Below, piece after piece: positions 21,501 to 31,195 of a stretch of DNA of 64,000 bases. The number at the start of each line of letters is the position of its first letter. Within the stretch, counting starts at the first letter, position 1. This DNA is from Trichomonas vaginalis G3. Its lineage: Eukaryota > Parabasalia > Trichomonadida > Trichomonadidae. The stretch covers positions 16,708,082 to 16,772,081 of the forward strand of contig NC_067207.1 in NCBI RefSeq assembly GCF_026262505.1, written 5' to 3'. The translations under genes were made by a program, and so were the position numbers. Under the pieces are notes generated by a model that searched no databases, was not told where the DNA came from, and saw only the letters and a program-made list of their open reading frames with translations.

Positions 21501-21772
21501 AGCTTATTCCATATGGACAAGCTCTGTTTGAAGAGCTTGAACCGGAAACTCAGGAAAGAGTCATGCAAACAATACGCGAAGACTCAAATACAAACTATGA
21601 CAAAATCTTTCTAGGATATAGGTTACCTGAGATGGGCGACCAGAGCCCAAAGGCAAAAAAGACATGGGAAATTTACAACATACTAGGTGAACATGAGGCA
21701 AAGATGCAACAACTTGAAGCAGAGGGCAAGTTACCAAAAGCGACACCAAAGAAGAAGAGTAGAACAAAGTGA
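18581..21772 (+). CDS. Maverick large protein of unknown function (1,063 aa)
   Basis: The N-terminus is short and very basic (PRKLRKNIRKRKGA), followed by a Gln-rich stretch, a long charged coiled-coil region at about residues 75-380, a Thr/Pro/Gln-rich linker with repeated QQPTVQN units (about 425-475), and a globular acidic C-terminal half. I recognise no enzyme motif. It lies directly upstream of the capsid-like gene on the same strand, so a structural role (internal or scaffolding protein) is possible but not shown. The frame looks whole. Confidence 0.6.
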   Translation: MPRKLRKNIRKRKGALKHPIVKLTPQQQLQQQMMNDPTMLQQMSSNPMLLNRVIGAQSGGLRAALLAKMAGYGGAADGTAYNPQSQMNLSSLKNQITDVKKSNIDIQKQISENEKKLEYDRHTKKLNELNVEKKKKEEQLKELSTEEYAKKVSEKAAEVAKMEQDVINLKNHTTQYKVLKDEEIKQKALKTYMDSDEYKKEVEANVKAEKLLQLQNQTVQYENLAQESKNNDAAMQKAMKSAEYIKANNDWLDAQANAKAAQLIGSIRTKIQADEDSSNEALMNADFKNAFEALHSKVKLVNDFSSGKKLKSEGFDKELREIAQNMTKITDAATRQAVQSAYDAVRATVVESQEKELQQTKTDLVNAFLRTKSQVGHYAADGTYVPAGGTYILASGTYIPPNPPREAPAPGLPKTFTSSHGHRHRHAPKQQQQPTVQNPAPQPTVQNTTQQPTVQNPAQQQPQTEQGHKRSREQGNQEFLKMLKEDYGYPDTLDFSDRYKEAIKKFKEGNTDPNLFSFMVQHQMGYNFKPGKYKLAKGYDLIAYHPNDMNEFTPRYLVSELNDNSTLFMKRVKNRDGTKEERFMSPDDLDRELVKNGLGIYEMPADEVQETQQEEVQIQPDMEEIVQQQQLEEPEGNEQVPPLETNFTELDEDLEQPKNLDPQQDYEVNMESFQESKKNSADIVEEYRKMFADIQKTPTSDENIQHRMEVLKENVRKYNNPFYLRPYNVQSLAELGENKRLNFNKTYRNETLFKVHSEPNQYGNKPTFVSADYGTTMRWGHKANPDRWFINLQPQFQEVVDAMEVNGEPDIAGIFSAALMPLKDMKHADILDQYEMNMADGNITPDVLEHLSQRTTQNHRDGIFGEEFRKKVREREGREPIVHDLANESLQNVIKTYFADNEPRRDEYLRKLKWTVPNEMLVLKNMFLDKIKPTTEINDARLKHWVKAFHSQKILLVTWKENQNGYKKHIFGNELIPYGQALFEELEPETQERVMQTIREDSNTNYDKIFLGYRLPEMGDQSPKAKKTWEIYNILGEHEAKMQQLEAEGKLPKATPKKKSRTK

Positions 21773-21925
21773 AAGTAGTGAAGAAGTAACTTCATCTAGT
21801 GAAAGTAGTGGCAATGAAGGAAAAAGAAGAGTTAAAAACTCAGTCAGGAAGAAAGTAAAGCTTGGTCCGAGTGGGTTCTATTATGACATATAAATCCAAC
21901 TATTCTATATTTTTACCCATATGAA

Positions 21926-23548
21926 ATGTACGCCGCTCAGAATATAACGCCAACAGTTTTGGATGCCATGAACGGAAATGTTTCCGAATGGTATAACGAA
22001 TGCGACAATGCCATTAGAAGGTCAGAAATAGTTCCTGGAACTTACGAATATACAACTGCTGTTTCTTATGGAAACGTAGGTGAGTTTGGAGAAGGTTCTT
22101 CAACAACAGTAGATATTGCTTGCGACAGGTTTCATATTATTTCTATTGACAACTCATTCTTATACGTGGAACAAGACATTGAAATAAAACCTTCTGCCAA
22201 GTTGTCTGACAAGAAAGGTTGCAATGGAATTTTCTATGTCGGATACCAATATGCTCCAGAAGTTTTCATGGGATATAAGATATATTCTAACTCTGACTTA
22301 GTTCAAACAGTAACATGGGCAAACTATGAATGGTTCGCTTTGAGAAACTCAGTACAACCACAAGCTAGAGAACAAACAGACCAGTATGCAACTATTGAGA
22401 AAATAAGAAGACTTGACCCTAACGTTCCAGGAGTTTATGTTAACCTTTCTGGACAAACTGCAGCAGCAGTAACCAAAGTAAAACTGAAACTTAGAGTTCC
22501 TTTGTCATCTTTCCTCATCTTCAGGTTTTTAAGATACTTGCCAAACTGGGCAGGAAAAATTTCTATCGAACTTACTCCAAGCAAAAATAACTTAGTCATT
22601 GCACCAACACAAGACCCATTCAGCATTACAGACGTAAAGGGAACAAATCAAACGTCATTCGCCGAATTTTGCAAAGACAAAGTTGACTTAGACTTTGGTT
22701 TCTCAAACTTCAACACTGAAGTAAACTATTATTTCAATGCTGCTGGAGATGCTTGGGACCCAGTTAAGTTCACATGCGAAAAATTTGAATGCAAGAGAAT
22801 AGAAAGCAGACTTGCCGTTTATATGTTGGACCCAGATATTTCAAATGCTTTAGCTGCCAAATATATTGCAGTTCCACTTATGTTCCCTATACACCAAATA
22901 TCTGTCAAAGACTTTGCAGGTGAAGTTGGAAACCAAAGTGCTGACCCAGGTGCAAGAACAGATATTGCTTTAACAACTGCAATGAAACATGCAGATACTA
23001 TGTTTGTACTGTTCAGACGAACTATAAATGACTATTCTTGTTTCTACAACCCTGGTATTAAATATCATATAAACATAGATGGCAAATATTATCCAAGAGA
23101 AGAATATTCTACAGTTGAGGATATGAGGTCATACAACTTGACATTAGATGCTATGAACTTTAACAACAACTTCACAACAACCATTAACCCTGAAATGCAA
23201 AGTTCTATTATGCCATATGTGAAAGTATGGACTCATACAGGAGGTCAAAAAACTCAATATACAAATGGAGACCGTTCAAACTTTTGGCTTGGCATTCCAT
23301 TTGCTGACTCAGAAGACTTTATGGGTGGTATTTCAACTGTTGGTACAGTTCAAATACAATATACTGGTGACAGAGACGGTCCAGATGAATTGAGAGCAAA
23401 GAAGTTTACAAAACCAATAGCACTTTTCATGGAAGATGCTCTTTTGAAGATTCGTTCGATGAAACCTGCTGGGGCTCCTCAGATTGGCATAACGACAGCT
23501 TCCATCGAGCAGATTTGGCAGCAGGTCAGTAAGTTGTTCTTGAACTGA
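21926..23548 (+). CDS. Probable major capsid protein of the Maverick
   Basis: A 540-residue protein rich in beta-type sequence, with blocks such as DIACDRFHIISIDNSFLYVE and VPLSSFLIFRFLRYLPNWAG that fit strands of a double jelly-roll capsid protein as known from Polintons and relatives. Size and position next to the large structural-looking gene and upstream of the packaging ATPase also fit. I assign it by size, strand pattern and context, not by a diagnostic motif. The frame looks whole. Confidence 0.55.
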   Translation: MYAAQNITPTVLDAMNGNVSEWYNECDNAIRRSEIVPGTYEYTTAVSYGNVGEFGEGSSTTVDIACDRFHIISIDNSFLYVEQDIEIKPSAKLSDKKGCNGIFYVGYQYAPEVFMGYKIYSNSDLVQTVTWANYEWFALRNSVQPQAREQTDQYATIEKIRRLDPNVPGVYVNLSGQTAAAVTKVKLKLRVPLSSFLIFRFLRYLPNWAGKISIELTPSKNNLVIAPTQDPFSITDVKGTNQTSFAEFCKDKVDLDFGFSNFNTEVNYYFNAAGDAWDPVKFTCEKFECKRIESRLAVYMLDPDISNALAAKYIAVPLMFPIHQISVKDFAGEVGNQSADPGARTDIALTTAMKHADTMFVLFRRTINDYSCFYNPGIKYHINIDGKYYPREEYSTVEDMRSYNLTLDAMNFNNNFTTTINPEMQSSIMPYVKVWTHTGGQKTQYTNGDRSNFWLGIPFADSEDFMGGISTVGTVQIQYTGDRDGPDELRAKKFTKPIALFMEDALLKIRSMKPAGAPQIGITTASIEQIWQQVSKLFLN

Positions 23549-23845
23549 CTTCTCTCCGTCAAATATTGACAGTACGCCAGTTTTGACATAATATTGTATT
23601 ATAAACTTTCCTTTAGTAATATCTGTAAGTTTTGAAGTTATATTTTTGTCTGCTTCAAGAACTTTCACCATTTCAGTTATACCAACTTTCTTTGCTTTAT
23701 GAAAATATTTAGGTTCAGCAAAGACTGCTATTCTATAACATTTTCCATTGTTTGTGTAAAGAACTATTCTGTCAATGTATTTGTATTGTTTGTGAGTATA
23801 AACTTTGTTCTGCTTCAATTCAATAAGATATCCGAATACGTCCAT
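23333..23845 (-). CDS. Maverick small protein, minus strand, uncertain
   Basis: The first 100 residues (DVFGYLIELKQNKVYTHKQY and on) look protein-like, with alternating charged and hydrophobic residues. The remainder overlaps the capsid-like gene on the other strand and is probably not genuine. No family recognised. Confidence 0.35.
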   Translation of the reverse strand: MDVFGYLIELKQNKVYTHKQYKYIDRIVLYTNNGKCYRIAVFAEPKYFHKAKKVGITEMVKVLEADKNITSKLTDITKGKFIIQYYVKTGVLSIFDGEKSVQEQLTDLLPNLLDGSCRYANLRSPSRFHRTNLQKSIFHEKCYWFCKLLCSQFIWTVSVTSILYLNCTNS

Positions 23846-23863
23846 CTTTTTATTCTAAGTAAA

Positions 23864-24445
23864 ATGTCATTTCCGAAAAATAGAAGCGTAAGTGTTTCAA
23901 AAGGTTTAATGGCGGTGGCAGATGTGAAGTTAAATTCACCAACTCAAACAAACAGTCAAAGTGTTATTGTCAATGTCAAAGACAGAGATGTTGAAGTGGG
24001 GAAACCATACGAAGACGAAGATGGTATAACAATTGTTCCTGTAAAAGAACAACCAACATACCCTGAAGTTAACAGAGACTTAAGTTCTGTTGCAGATATT
24101 CGAAATGACTACCAACAACTGAAAGACAAACTTCAAACTCAGGAGAAGATTTGTCAAGCTTTAAGTATAATGTTAAACTTGGTCGAACACAACCCTGTAA
24201 AAGTGAACTCATATGTCATTGCACCTCATGAAGTTTTGAAAGAACTATTGAAACTTTTGACAGAGGCAGACGATATAAACATCAAAGAAATAGAACCCGA
24301 CATCAGTTGCTGTGGTGTTTCATATAATGTCATTGACAAGATATACGTTATGAAAGGAGGTGAAACGTTGAACTTAAAGTATAGTTTCCCAGACGTTATA
24401 AAAATATTTGACGACCACAACATTTCATTAAAGTTATTTTGCTAA
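23864..24445 (+). CDS. Maverick protein of unknown function (193 aa)
   Basis: The ATG at 23864 is preceded by CTAAGTAAA, the same string found before the next candidate start at 24451, so I prefer it to an upstream in-frame ATG. The N-terminal third is polar; the middle has a coiled-coil segment (RNDYQQLKDKLQTQEKICQAL). No family recognised. Confidence 0.5.
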   Translation: MSFPKNRSVSVSKGLMAVADVKLNSPTQTNSQSVIVNVKDRDVEVGKPYEDEDGITIVPVKEQPTYPEVNRDLSSVADIRNDYQQLKDKLQTQEKICQALSIMLNLVEHNPVKVNSYVIAPHEVLKELLKLLTEADDINIKEIEPDISCCGVSYNVIDKIYVMKGGETLNLKYSFPDVIKIFDDHNISLKLFC

Positions 24446-24450
24446 GTAAA

Positions 24451-25490
24451 ATGTCAAAACTTCTTGAAAGATGTTTGAAGAAAAATAATATAGACTTTAT
24501 TTCATGTAAAGACTTTACACACTTTTGAACGATATGAAAGACCCTGTTTTGTTTGTTCGTGTAGACAAAGGAAAGTTCTATGTCTTTACAAAATATTTTG
24601 AACTTCTTAGACAGAGAACTTCAAGAAACGCCATGTGAAAGTTTAGATGAAGTTCTTCTCCACTTTCAGAAAAACTTTTAAATATATATAAATGGCAGAA
24701 GACATAATGGTTTATACTATTACGACTAAAAACCCTGAGTCATATAATTCTATAACAACAAACTTACAAAGTCCTCAAGGACGATATTGTAAACTAACCT
24801 TAACACAACGACGACTAAAGCCTGTTTTGCTCTTTTGACACCAGAAGACTTTATTGTTGTGAATGGTAAAAATACTCCTTTGAAGATACTTACTCCAGAT
24901 ATACCACCAACAGGTTTTGTTGACTTATTTAATACTTTAAGTACGGGTGTAACATGTGCTGCAACTAGAGCAGGTTTCATTATGTTTGGATGTCCGACTG
25001 AGTTTACTATAAACGATATGAGCTATAATACAAAACTTATATCTGGTTTTTACTACCAACAGTTTCCTATAACAGGAAAAGGTGTCATACAAGGAATGTC
25101 TATTCCATTGACATTAAGCACACCAATCTTATATATTGTTTCAAACTTAGGTTCAAAGTGTTATTCGAATGTCGACAGAAACTATTATGACCAAAAGATA
25201 CTTATGCGTATAAACAATACTTTCTGCTGGTTTGCCTATTGTTCATTCGAATGCAGAATTTTCAACCTTAGTGAACTCAAACACTTTGGCAAGTATAACG
25301 TTGACATTAGTTGACGCAAAACTTTGTTCCTGTAAAACTTTTATGTCCTATGTATTTGTCAATGACGGCAGAAGTTTCGAATTGGAAGATGCAACTGGTG
25401 AAAGTATTGTATTACAAGAACAACTTCAACAACAAATAGCTCAAGAACAACAATGCAACAAATGGAACAACAAAGTCAAGAATAAAAAAA
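24451..25490 (+). pseudogene. Maverick relics, possible minor capsid (penton-like) protein
   Basis: Short open pieces of protein-like sequence. The best piece (24835-25314) is beta-rich with GVIQGMSIPLTLSTPILYIV and could belong to a single jelly-roll minor capsid protein, judged only by character and neighbourhood. The region looks broken, with about three breaks. Confidence 0.35.
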
Positions 25491-25516
25491 ATATTATTTT
25501 TTTTTATTTTATAAAA

Positions 25517-26748
25517 ATGTACAGAATAGATGTTTCAGATTTTTATGACTTCCAAGCATTCAGAAATATGTGTCCATTTCGAGACTATAACAAAGCAGTC
25601 GAGAATTTAAACGTTTAGTCATTTATGTCGACTCTGCCCCAGAATGTTATGTTATGAAAGAATGGGATGTTGTCTTTAAAAACCAAGAGCAACAATAGTG
25701 TCTGAACAAGAATGTAGACAGAAACTTAAGAAAATAAAGTTGTACAAGTTGGAATGAAGATGTTAGATGCTTGGGATATCTTATTGTCAAAACTTGAAGA
25801 TTTTTCAGTTCGTGGTATAAAGTTTTATACACCTTCTCCAAATTCTATTCTATCTTCACTGGATATAAATATGAACAAGTAGATGGAAACACAGTATTAT
25901 AGAAGCTTGGTTAGACCATGTCAAAGAAATTATATGCAATGGAAACGAAAAGGTTTATGAGTATATCTTATGTTGGTTTGCAAACATCTTACAACATCCA
26001 AGTGCTAAAAATGAAACTGCTTCTCATTATAATTGGAACAAGGAACTGGTAAGAAACACATTCTTTACAGATATCTTATGCAAACTGTTAGAAGGTTATT
26101 CGAATCCGAATATGACAAACTTAGAAAACATCTGTGGTAAATTTAACTCTTCAATAGAGAATATGAAACTTATAGTTTGCAATGAACTTCAAAGTATAGA
26201 TACAACAAAAGTTTTGAACTCAGATGCTTTGAAGAGTCTTATAACAGACAAAGTTGGAGTTGTTGAAAGAAAATATAAAGACCAAAGAGTTTGTGAAAAT
26301 GTTGCAAACTTCATTATGGTTTCAAAACAATGCTGTTCCGATGAAGTTAGAAAGTTCTGACAGAAGATTATGTAGTTGTCAGAACGTCAGATTCTCATAT
26401 GCAAGATACAGAATATTTTGACGACTTAGCAGAACTTTGACATCTGACTTTTACAACCACTTGTTCTCATATTTCATGACATTAGATATTTCTAAGTTCA
26501 ATCCAAGACAAATTCCACATACCGAAGAGAGACAAACATTGTTAGAAGCAAACAAGAGTGTATATGAACTGTTCATATATGAAACTGACTTTGTGTCATT
26601 AGATGAAAGGTCATTGTACGATTCGTATAAACAATATTGTCAAGAATATGGTTATATGGCAGCGTCTAAACGTACATTCTTGGCAAATGTCAAAAGTCTT
26701 TTAGACGTACAGAATGGTGTATATACAAAGAAAAATTTTTCTGAGTAA
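25517..26748 (+). pseudogene. Relic of a D5-like primase/SF3 helicase in the Maverick
   Basis: Pieces resemble the C-terminal half of P4/D5-type primase-helicases: a WLDHVKEIICNGNEKVYEYI-type block, ALKSLITDKVGVVERKYKD, and the typical tail FNPRQIPHTEERQTLL. The family unwinds DNA in large DNA viruses, virophages and Polinton-like viruses. The region looks broken, with about four breaks. Identification rests on motif resemblance in separate pieces. Confidence 0.55.
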
Positions 26749-26783
26749 ATTTTAAAAAAAATTTTTTTTTATCGATAGAAAAG

Positions 26784-27205
26784 ATGACGAAATTCATCTC
26801 AGTAAACAAGTACATGTCAGGACTTAAAGAAGAACTAGACCCATTCACATATTTGAATGTTTACTTCTACCATTTTGAAAAGTCTTCATTCAGCAAAGTT
26901 TGGAACATCGAACCAGTTAAGTTTGCTATTGTGACTAAAAATGTGCGAAATTTGAAGACTTAGACATAGAAGGTTTGTTAACAGTCAAAGAAAGTTTTGA
27001 CAGAAGGTTCTCAAACCTTAAAGAAGGCAAAGCATACAAACTTGTTATACCTTATGAACCAAAGAAGACAGACGACGACTATGAATATTATGAGTCTAAA
27101 GTTGTAGAAGTTCAAGGTAAATTGGGTAAAAAGATTTTAGAGTCTAAGCCAGTGTTTACTCCTAAAGAGGAAGAGAACATTGACATTGACCCAGAAATGT
27201 TCTAA
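26784..27205 (+). pseudogene. Maverick relic, unknown small protein
   Basis: Protein-like sequence starting after TATCGATAGAAAAG and ending in an acidic tail (KEEENIDIDPEMF). Broken, about one break. No family recognised. Confidence 0.4.
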
Positions 27206-27225
27206 AAATAAAATTTTATTTTTAC

Positions 27226-27670
27226 ATGTCAAATTTCTTTTTCTCTGGAACTGGTTCAGGTTCTTTCTTCTCTTCTTCTTTTTTCTCTTTCTTTTCTTTC
27301 TTCTTCTTTTCTGGTGGTGAGACGTCAAATTTCTCAGAACCATATCTATGTAAAAGTTCTTTGTCCTTTAATAGCTCATCTATTCTGTTTTCTATTTCAT
27401 CTTCAAGAACAGCGCATGTGTCTTCTTTGCATTCTAAGAACTTTGTTGGACTTCATCTTTCCAATCGGCGTCATCTCTGTCAACAAGTCTGTCATTGACA
27501 AATTTTAAGACTGCTCTGCTTAATGTTTTATGGTTCTTGTCATATTCCCAGAAACAGAACTTTAGAACAAATTCACCTTTCTGTTTACACTATGTAAGAT
27601 TTTATGGTCGACAGATGTTTTGCTGTCAAAAAGTTTGTCTCGATATAGATAGTGAAATCGCTAGACATTT
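27226..27670 (-). pseudogene. Maverick relic, minus strand, Lys-rich tail
   Basis: Converges on the preceding relic. Pieces look coding and end in a strongly basic Lys/Arg tract. Broken, about three breaks. No family recognised. Confidence 0.35.
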
Positions 27671-27768
27671 TCTAAAAGATAAAAATTTTAATTTTTCTAA
27701 AAATATGTTTAGAAAAAAAGTTTGCTGACATTGACAAGAAATTTGAGAATGTTTTAAACAAGAACAAG

Positions 27769-28581
27769 GTGAAGTTAGAAAATGCTCAGATAAAGCCTAT
27801 ACATGAAAAGTTCTTATTTGCTCAGAATGGTATAACAGGTCTAATTGCACCACCTGGGTCGGGTAAGACTTTCACTTATCTTAAAATGGCTGCACAGCAA
27901 CAAGAACTAGATGAGAAGAACCCATTCTATGAGTTAGTTGTTATTTGTAGTACTTCTGGTCAAATTGACCAAACCGTCAATTCGTTCAAAGATATTATAA
28001 AGAAGTCTAAGTTAGTATGTATAAAGGATACTGAGTTGTTAGATTGGATAAAAAAGTACCAAAGAAGAGTTTTGAAGTATAATGCTATAAATGAGTATGT
28101 CAATTCGAAGTTTAAAGACCCAAATGAGGAAATGCAGAGAATATTAGAGAAGAAACACTTCAGAAACAAACAGAAAGAGATAGAATACATTTCGAAGAAA
28201 TTGCAATCTTACGATTGGAAGACTTACCCTCATAGATGTCTTCTTATCTTAGACGACTTTGCATCTCATCCTTTGTTAAAGAATAGAGAACAAGACATGT
28301 GTCGAATTCTTAAGAAGCTCAGACACTTTAACATCTCAGTTGTCATTTGTGTACAGACAGCAAAGAGTTTAAGTAAGGATGTTAAAAGAATACTTACTGA
28401 CATTATACTTTTCCCCGGATTGTCCGAAGACGATTTCATGGAACTTATGAAAGAGTCCATGGCAGGTAAGTTTGACAGACATGAACTATGGGAGAAGTAC
28501 AAAGTCATACAAGACCCTCATACTTCTTTCAGAATTCATATCTACGCAAACAAAGTTCAAATTGTAAAAAGTCAAGCTTGA
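27769..28581 (+). CDS. FtsK/HerA-type genome-packaging ATPase of the Maverick
   Basis: Walker A APPGSGKT near residue 26 and Walker B RCLLILDDFA near residue 147, followed by a conserved Gln in VVICVQTAKSL, match A32-like packaging ATPases of Polintons, virophages and NCLDVs that drive DNA into capsids. About 270 residues is the usual size. The exact start is uncertain, since the open frame extends a few codons upstream. Confidence 0.75.
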   Translation: MKLENAQIKPIHEKFLFAQNGITGLIAPPGSGKTFTYLKMAAQQQELDEKNPFYELVVICSTSGQIDQTVNSFKDIIKKSKLVCIKDTELLDWIKKYQRRVLKYNAINEYVNSKFKDPNEEMQRILEKKHFRNKQKEIEYISKKLQSYDWKTYPHRCLLILDDFASHPLLKNREQDMCRILKKLRHFNISVVICVQTAKSLSKDVKRILTDIILFPGLSEDDFMELMKESMAGKFDRHELWEKYKVIQDPHTSFRIHIYANKVQIVKSQA

Positions 28582-28677
28582 AAAATCTAAGTGTTTAGTC
28601 TTAGTAAGTCTGTTGTGGTGCTGGGGCTGTCGGTTCTTCTGGCTTTGGAAGGCATTCAGGAAGAGGAACGTCAGTCA

Positions 28678-28952
28678 TCCGTTTGTGTCCTGTCGGATGG
28701 AAAATATTTTCCAGTTGTCGGGAAAATTTTTTCCTGTCGGAAGGAAAAATTTTTCCTGTCGGAAGGAAGAACTTTTTCTGAAGTTCGACCAAAAAGTTCT
28801 CAATTTTCGAAAATTTGAATGGTTTACGGACGGACAACTGGAAGAGTTCTTCCTGTCGGAAGGAAAAATTTTTCCAGTTGTCGGGAAAATTTTTTCCAGT
28901 TGTCGGGAAAATTTTTTCCAGTTGTCGGGAAAATATTTTCCTGTCGGATGGA
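28678..28952. repeat. Array of short inverted repeats in the Maverick
   Basis: About six units alternate CCTGTCGG or AGTTGTCGG with self-complementary cores such as GGAAAAATTTTTCC, so both strands read nearly alike. The array separates the rightward ATPase gene from the leftward KilA-N genes. Reading frames across it are by-products of the repeat. It could act as a convergent terminator region or a folded structure. Confidence 0.6.
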
Positions 28953-29045
28953 AGGACTCGGAATGCCAGAAGGATTTGACGAGGCAATTTACCTAATTGA
29001 GCTACCTGAGCCATCTGAAGTCAAGCGTAAAAATAAATGGTTCAT

Positions 29046-29978
29046 CTACCCTACTTGTTTGAAGTTGTCAAAATACTCTGTTATTTTTTCCTTTAACAAT
29101 GGCAAATCTTCTTTGAAGGTAAGTATTGTACAACCTTTCATATCATAGTGTGTTTGAGGTAACGTATCTTGAACTATTTGTTTCACATCTTCATTTGGGG
29201 TCATTGAAATCGGTAAGTTTTCGCGATAGAACCAATTTCTGTCAGATTTGTAAATCTTAGCAAGGTCGTAAAAGCTTTTGTTGTTTCTTCTGACTAAATG
29301 CAACATAACCATATCTTTATCTTCTTCATTTTCCATCTCTTCAGTATAAATCATATACTTATAGTTCTTTTCCTTTCCTTTTGGTACCGAACGTGGTATT
29401 CTTTTCTGAATGCTTTTGTCTTTTGCTTCAATGACTTCATCTTTTGCTTCAAGCTTGTTTTCCATCTCTTCACGTTCTTGTCTATGAATTTCGTCAAGAA
29501 GTCTGTAAATATTCCAAGCATAACGAGCTGAAGCCCACATTGCAACAGCATTTACAAGAAGTCTATGTACATAATATCCTCTCAAACCGTTTGGCAATTT
29601 TTCACGATTTTCATAGAGTTTTGGCGACTGGGGTTTTTTACTTACTCGCTGTTCTTCACGATTTTCATAGAGTTTTGGCGACTGGGGTTTTTTACTTACT
29701 CGCTGTTCTTCACTGTTTTCAGAAAAAAGTATGTCTCGCTGTGCTTCGCTCAAAAGTTCTTGTGTGTTTTGGTTCCTAAACCAGTCTTTAGGAAGCTTAG
29801 TATCTGGAGCAAAACATGCTGTCAAAATACTTTGCATTTGGTACATATCGTCTTTGACCGAACGAATGAGACGGAGTTGTTTGTTAAACTGTATGTACTC
29901 ATATTCTTCATTTATAGCTTCATGGACTATAACTGTTGTTGTGTTCTCTGATGTTGACATATCTGTCTTTACATACAA
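29046..29978 (-). CDS. KilA-N domain protein (Maverick), full-length copy
   Basis: A 310-residue protein. Residues about 60-175 carry KilA-N hallmarks (KDWFRNQNTQELL, then GLRGYYVHRLLVNAVAMWAS), a DNA-binding domain common in large DNA viruses and expanded in trichomonads. A charged coiled coil follows (about 180-215) and then a C-terminal domain of unknown type. An 18-residue segment with KKPQSPKLYENRE is repeated twice in tandem inside the KilA-N region. Likely a transcription regulator of the element. The start may be the second ATG (MSTSEN). Confidence 0.7.
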   Translation of the reverse strand: MYVKTDMSTSENTTTVIVHEAINEEYEYIQFNKQLRLIRSVKDDMYQMQSILTACFAPDTKLPKDWFRNQNTQELLSEAQRDILFSENSEEQRVSKKPQSPKLYENREEQRVSKKPQSPKLYENREKLPNGLRGYYVHRLLVNAVAMWASARYAWNIYRLLDEIHRQEREEMENKLEAKDEVIEAKDKSIQKRIPRSVPKGKEKNYKYMIYTEEMENEEDKDMVMLHLVRRNNKSFYDLAKIYKSDRNWFYRENLPISMTPNEDVKQIVQDTLPQTHYDMKGCTILTFKEDLPLLKEKITEYFDNFKQVG

Positions 29979-30053
29979 AATAAAAAAATAAATAAAAATA
30001 AAACTAACTTTATTTTTTCTATCTTATGAAAATTCATGAAATTTGGTCATTTT

Positions 30054-30645
30054 TCAATAAAAATATATTTTAGGTGAAGCCCACATTGCAACAGCATTTA
30101 CAAGAAGTCTATGTACATAATATCCTCTCAAACCATTTGGCAAATTTTTACGATTTTCATGAGTTTTAGGCGACCCAGAAAAAAGTCGGTCTCGCTGTGC
30201 TTCGCTCAAAAGTTCTTGTGTGTTTTGGTTCCTAAACCAGTCTTTAGGAAGCTTAGTATCTGGAGCAAAACATGCTGTCAAAATACTTTGCATTTGGTAC
30301 ATATCGTCTTTGACCGAACGAATGAGACGGAGTTGTTTGTTAAACTGTATGTACTCATATTCTTCATTTATAGCTTCATGGACTATAACTGTTGTTGTGT
30401 TCTCTGTTGTTGACATATCTGTCTTTACATACAAAATAAAAAATAAATAAAAATAAAACTAACTTTATTTTTTCTATCTTAAGGAAATTCATGAAATTTG
30501 GTCATTTTTCAATAAAAATATATTTTAGGTGAAGCCCACATTGCTACAGCATTTACAAGAAGTCTATGTACATAATATCCTTTCAAACCGTTTGGCAATT
30601 TTTCACGATTTTCATACGGAATCTCTTCTCTCGGTTTTCCGAGGG
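30054..30645 (-). pseudogene. Two partial copies of the KilA-N gene
   Basis: The piece at 30054-30434 is nearly identical to the first 140 residues of the downstream gene, including its leader, and a shorter piece at about 30525-30645 repeats part of the same domain. They look like tandem partial duplications from recombination between the shared leader and gene body. Broken. Confidence 0.65.
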
Positions 30646-30845
30646 AAGCAAGCATATGAGGAAATTCATGATTTTTGGTCATTTTTCAATAAAAATATAT
30701 TTTAGGTGAAGAGGTGAGATCTCACCCATTTTTTCACCTAATTTTTCACCTCAGTTATTTTATAAGCGTTTTACATGGTAAACGTTATTTTTGGAATTTT
30801 GTGAAAACTCAACGGTTTGACACATGCCATATGCCATTATACTCA

Positions 30846-31195
30846 GAATTTTGTGCTGAATTCAGCAAAAATAAAGTTTAGGTGAAGAGGTGAGATCTAA
30901 CACGTTTTTTCACCTGTTTTCTAACATCGAAGAATTTTGTGCTGAATTCAGCAAAAATAAAGTTTAGGTGAAGAGGTGAGATCTAACACGTTTTCTAACC
31001 TGTTTTCTAACATCGAAGAATTTTGTGCTGAATTCAGTAAAAATAATGTTTATGTTAACATGTTAGATCTAACACGTTTTCTAACCTCTTTTCTAACATC
31101 GAAGAATTTTGTGCTGAATTCAGTAAAAATAAAGTTTAGGTGAAGAGGTGAGATCTCACCCGTTTTCTCACCTGTTTTTTCACCCCAGTTATTTT
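30846..31195. repeat. 85-bp direct repeat, four units
   Basis: Four units begin near 30846, 30931, 31016 and 31103, each starting GAATTTTGTGCTGAATTCAG and each containing one AGATCT-centred palindrome. The half-sites differ between units (GGTGA or GTTA types) while the rest is nearly constant. Confidence 0.75.

Noticed and set aside
28601-29148. Several overlapping frames on both strands
   Set aside because: They arise from nearly self-complementary repeats and encode only repeated Lys/Phe/Ser-Gly strings.
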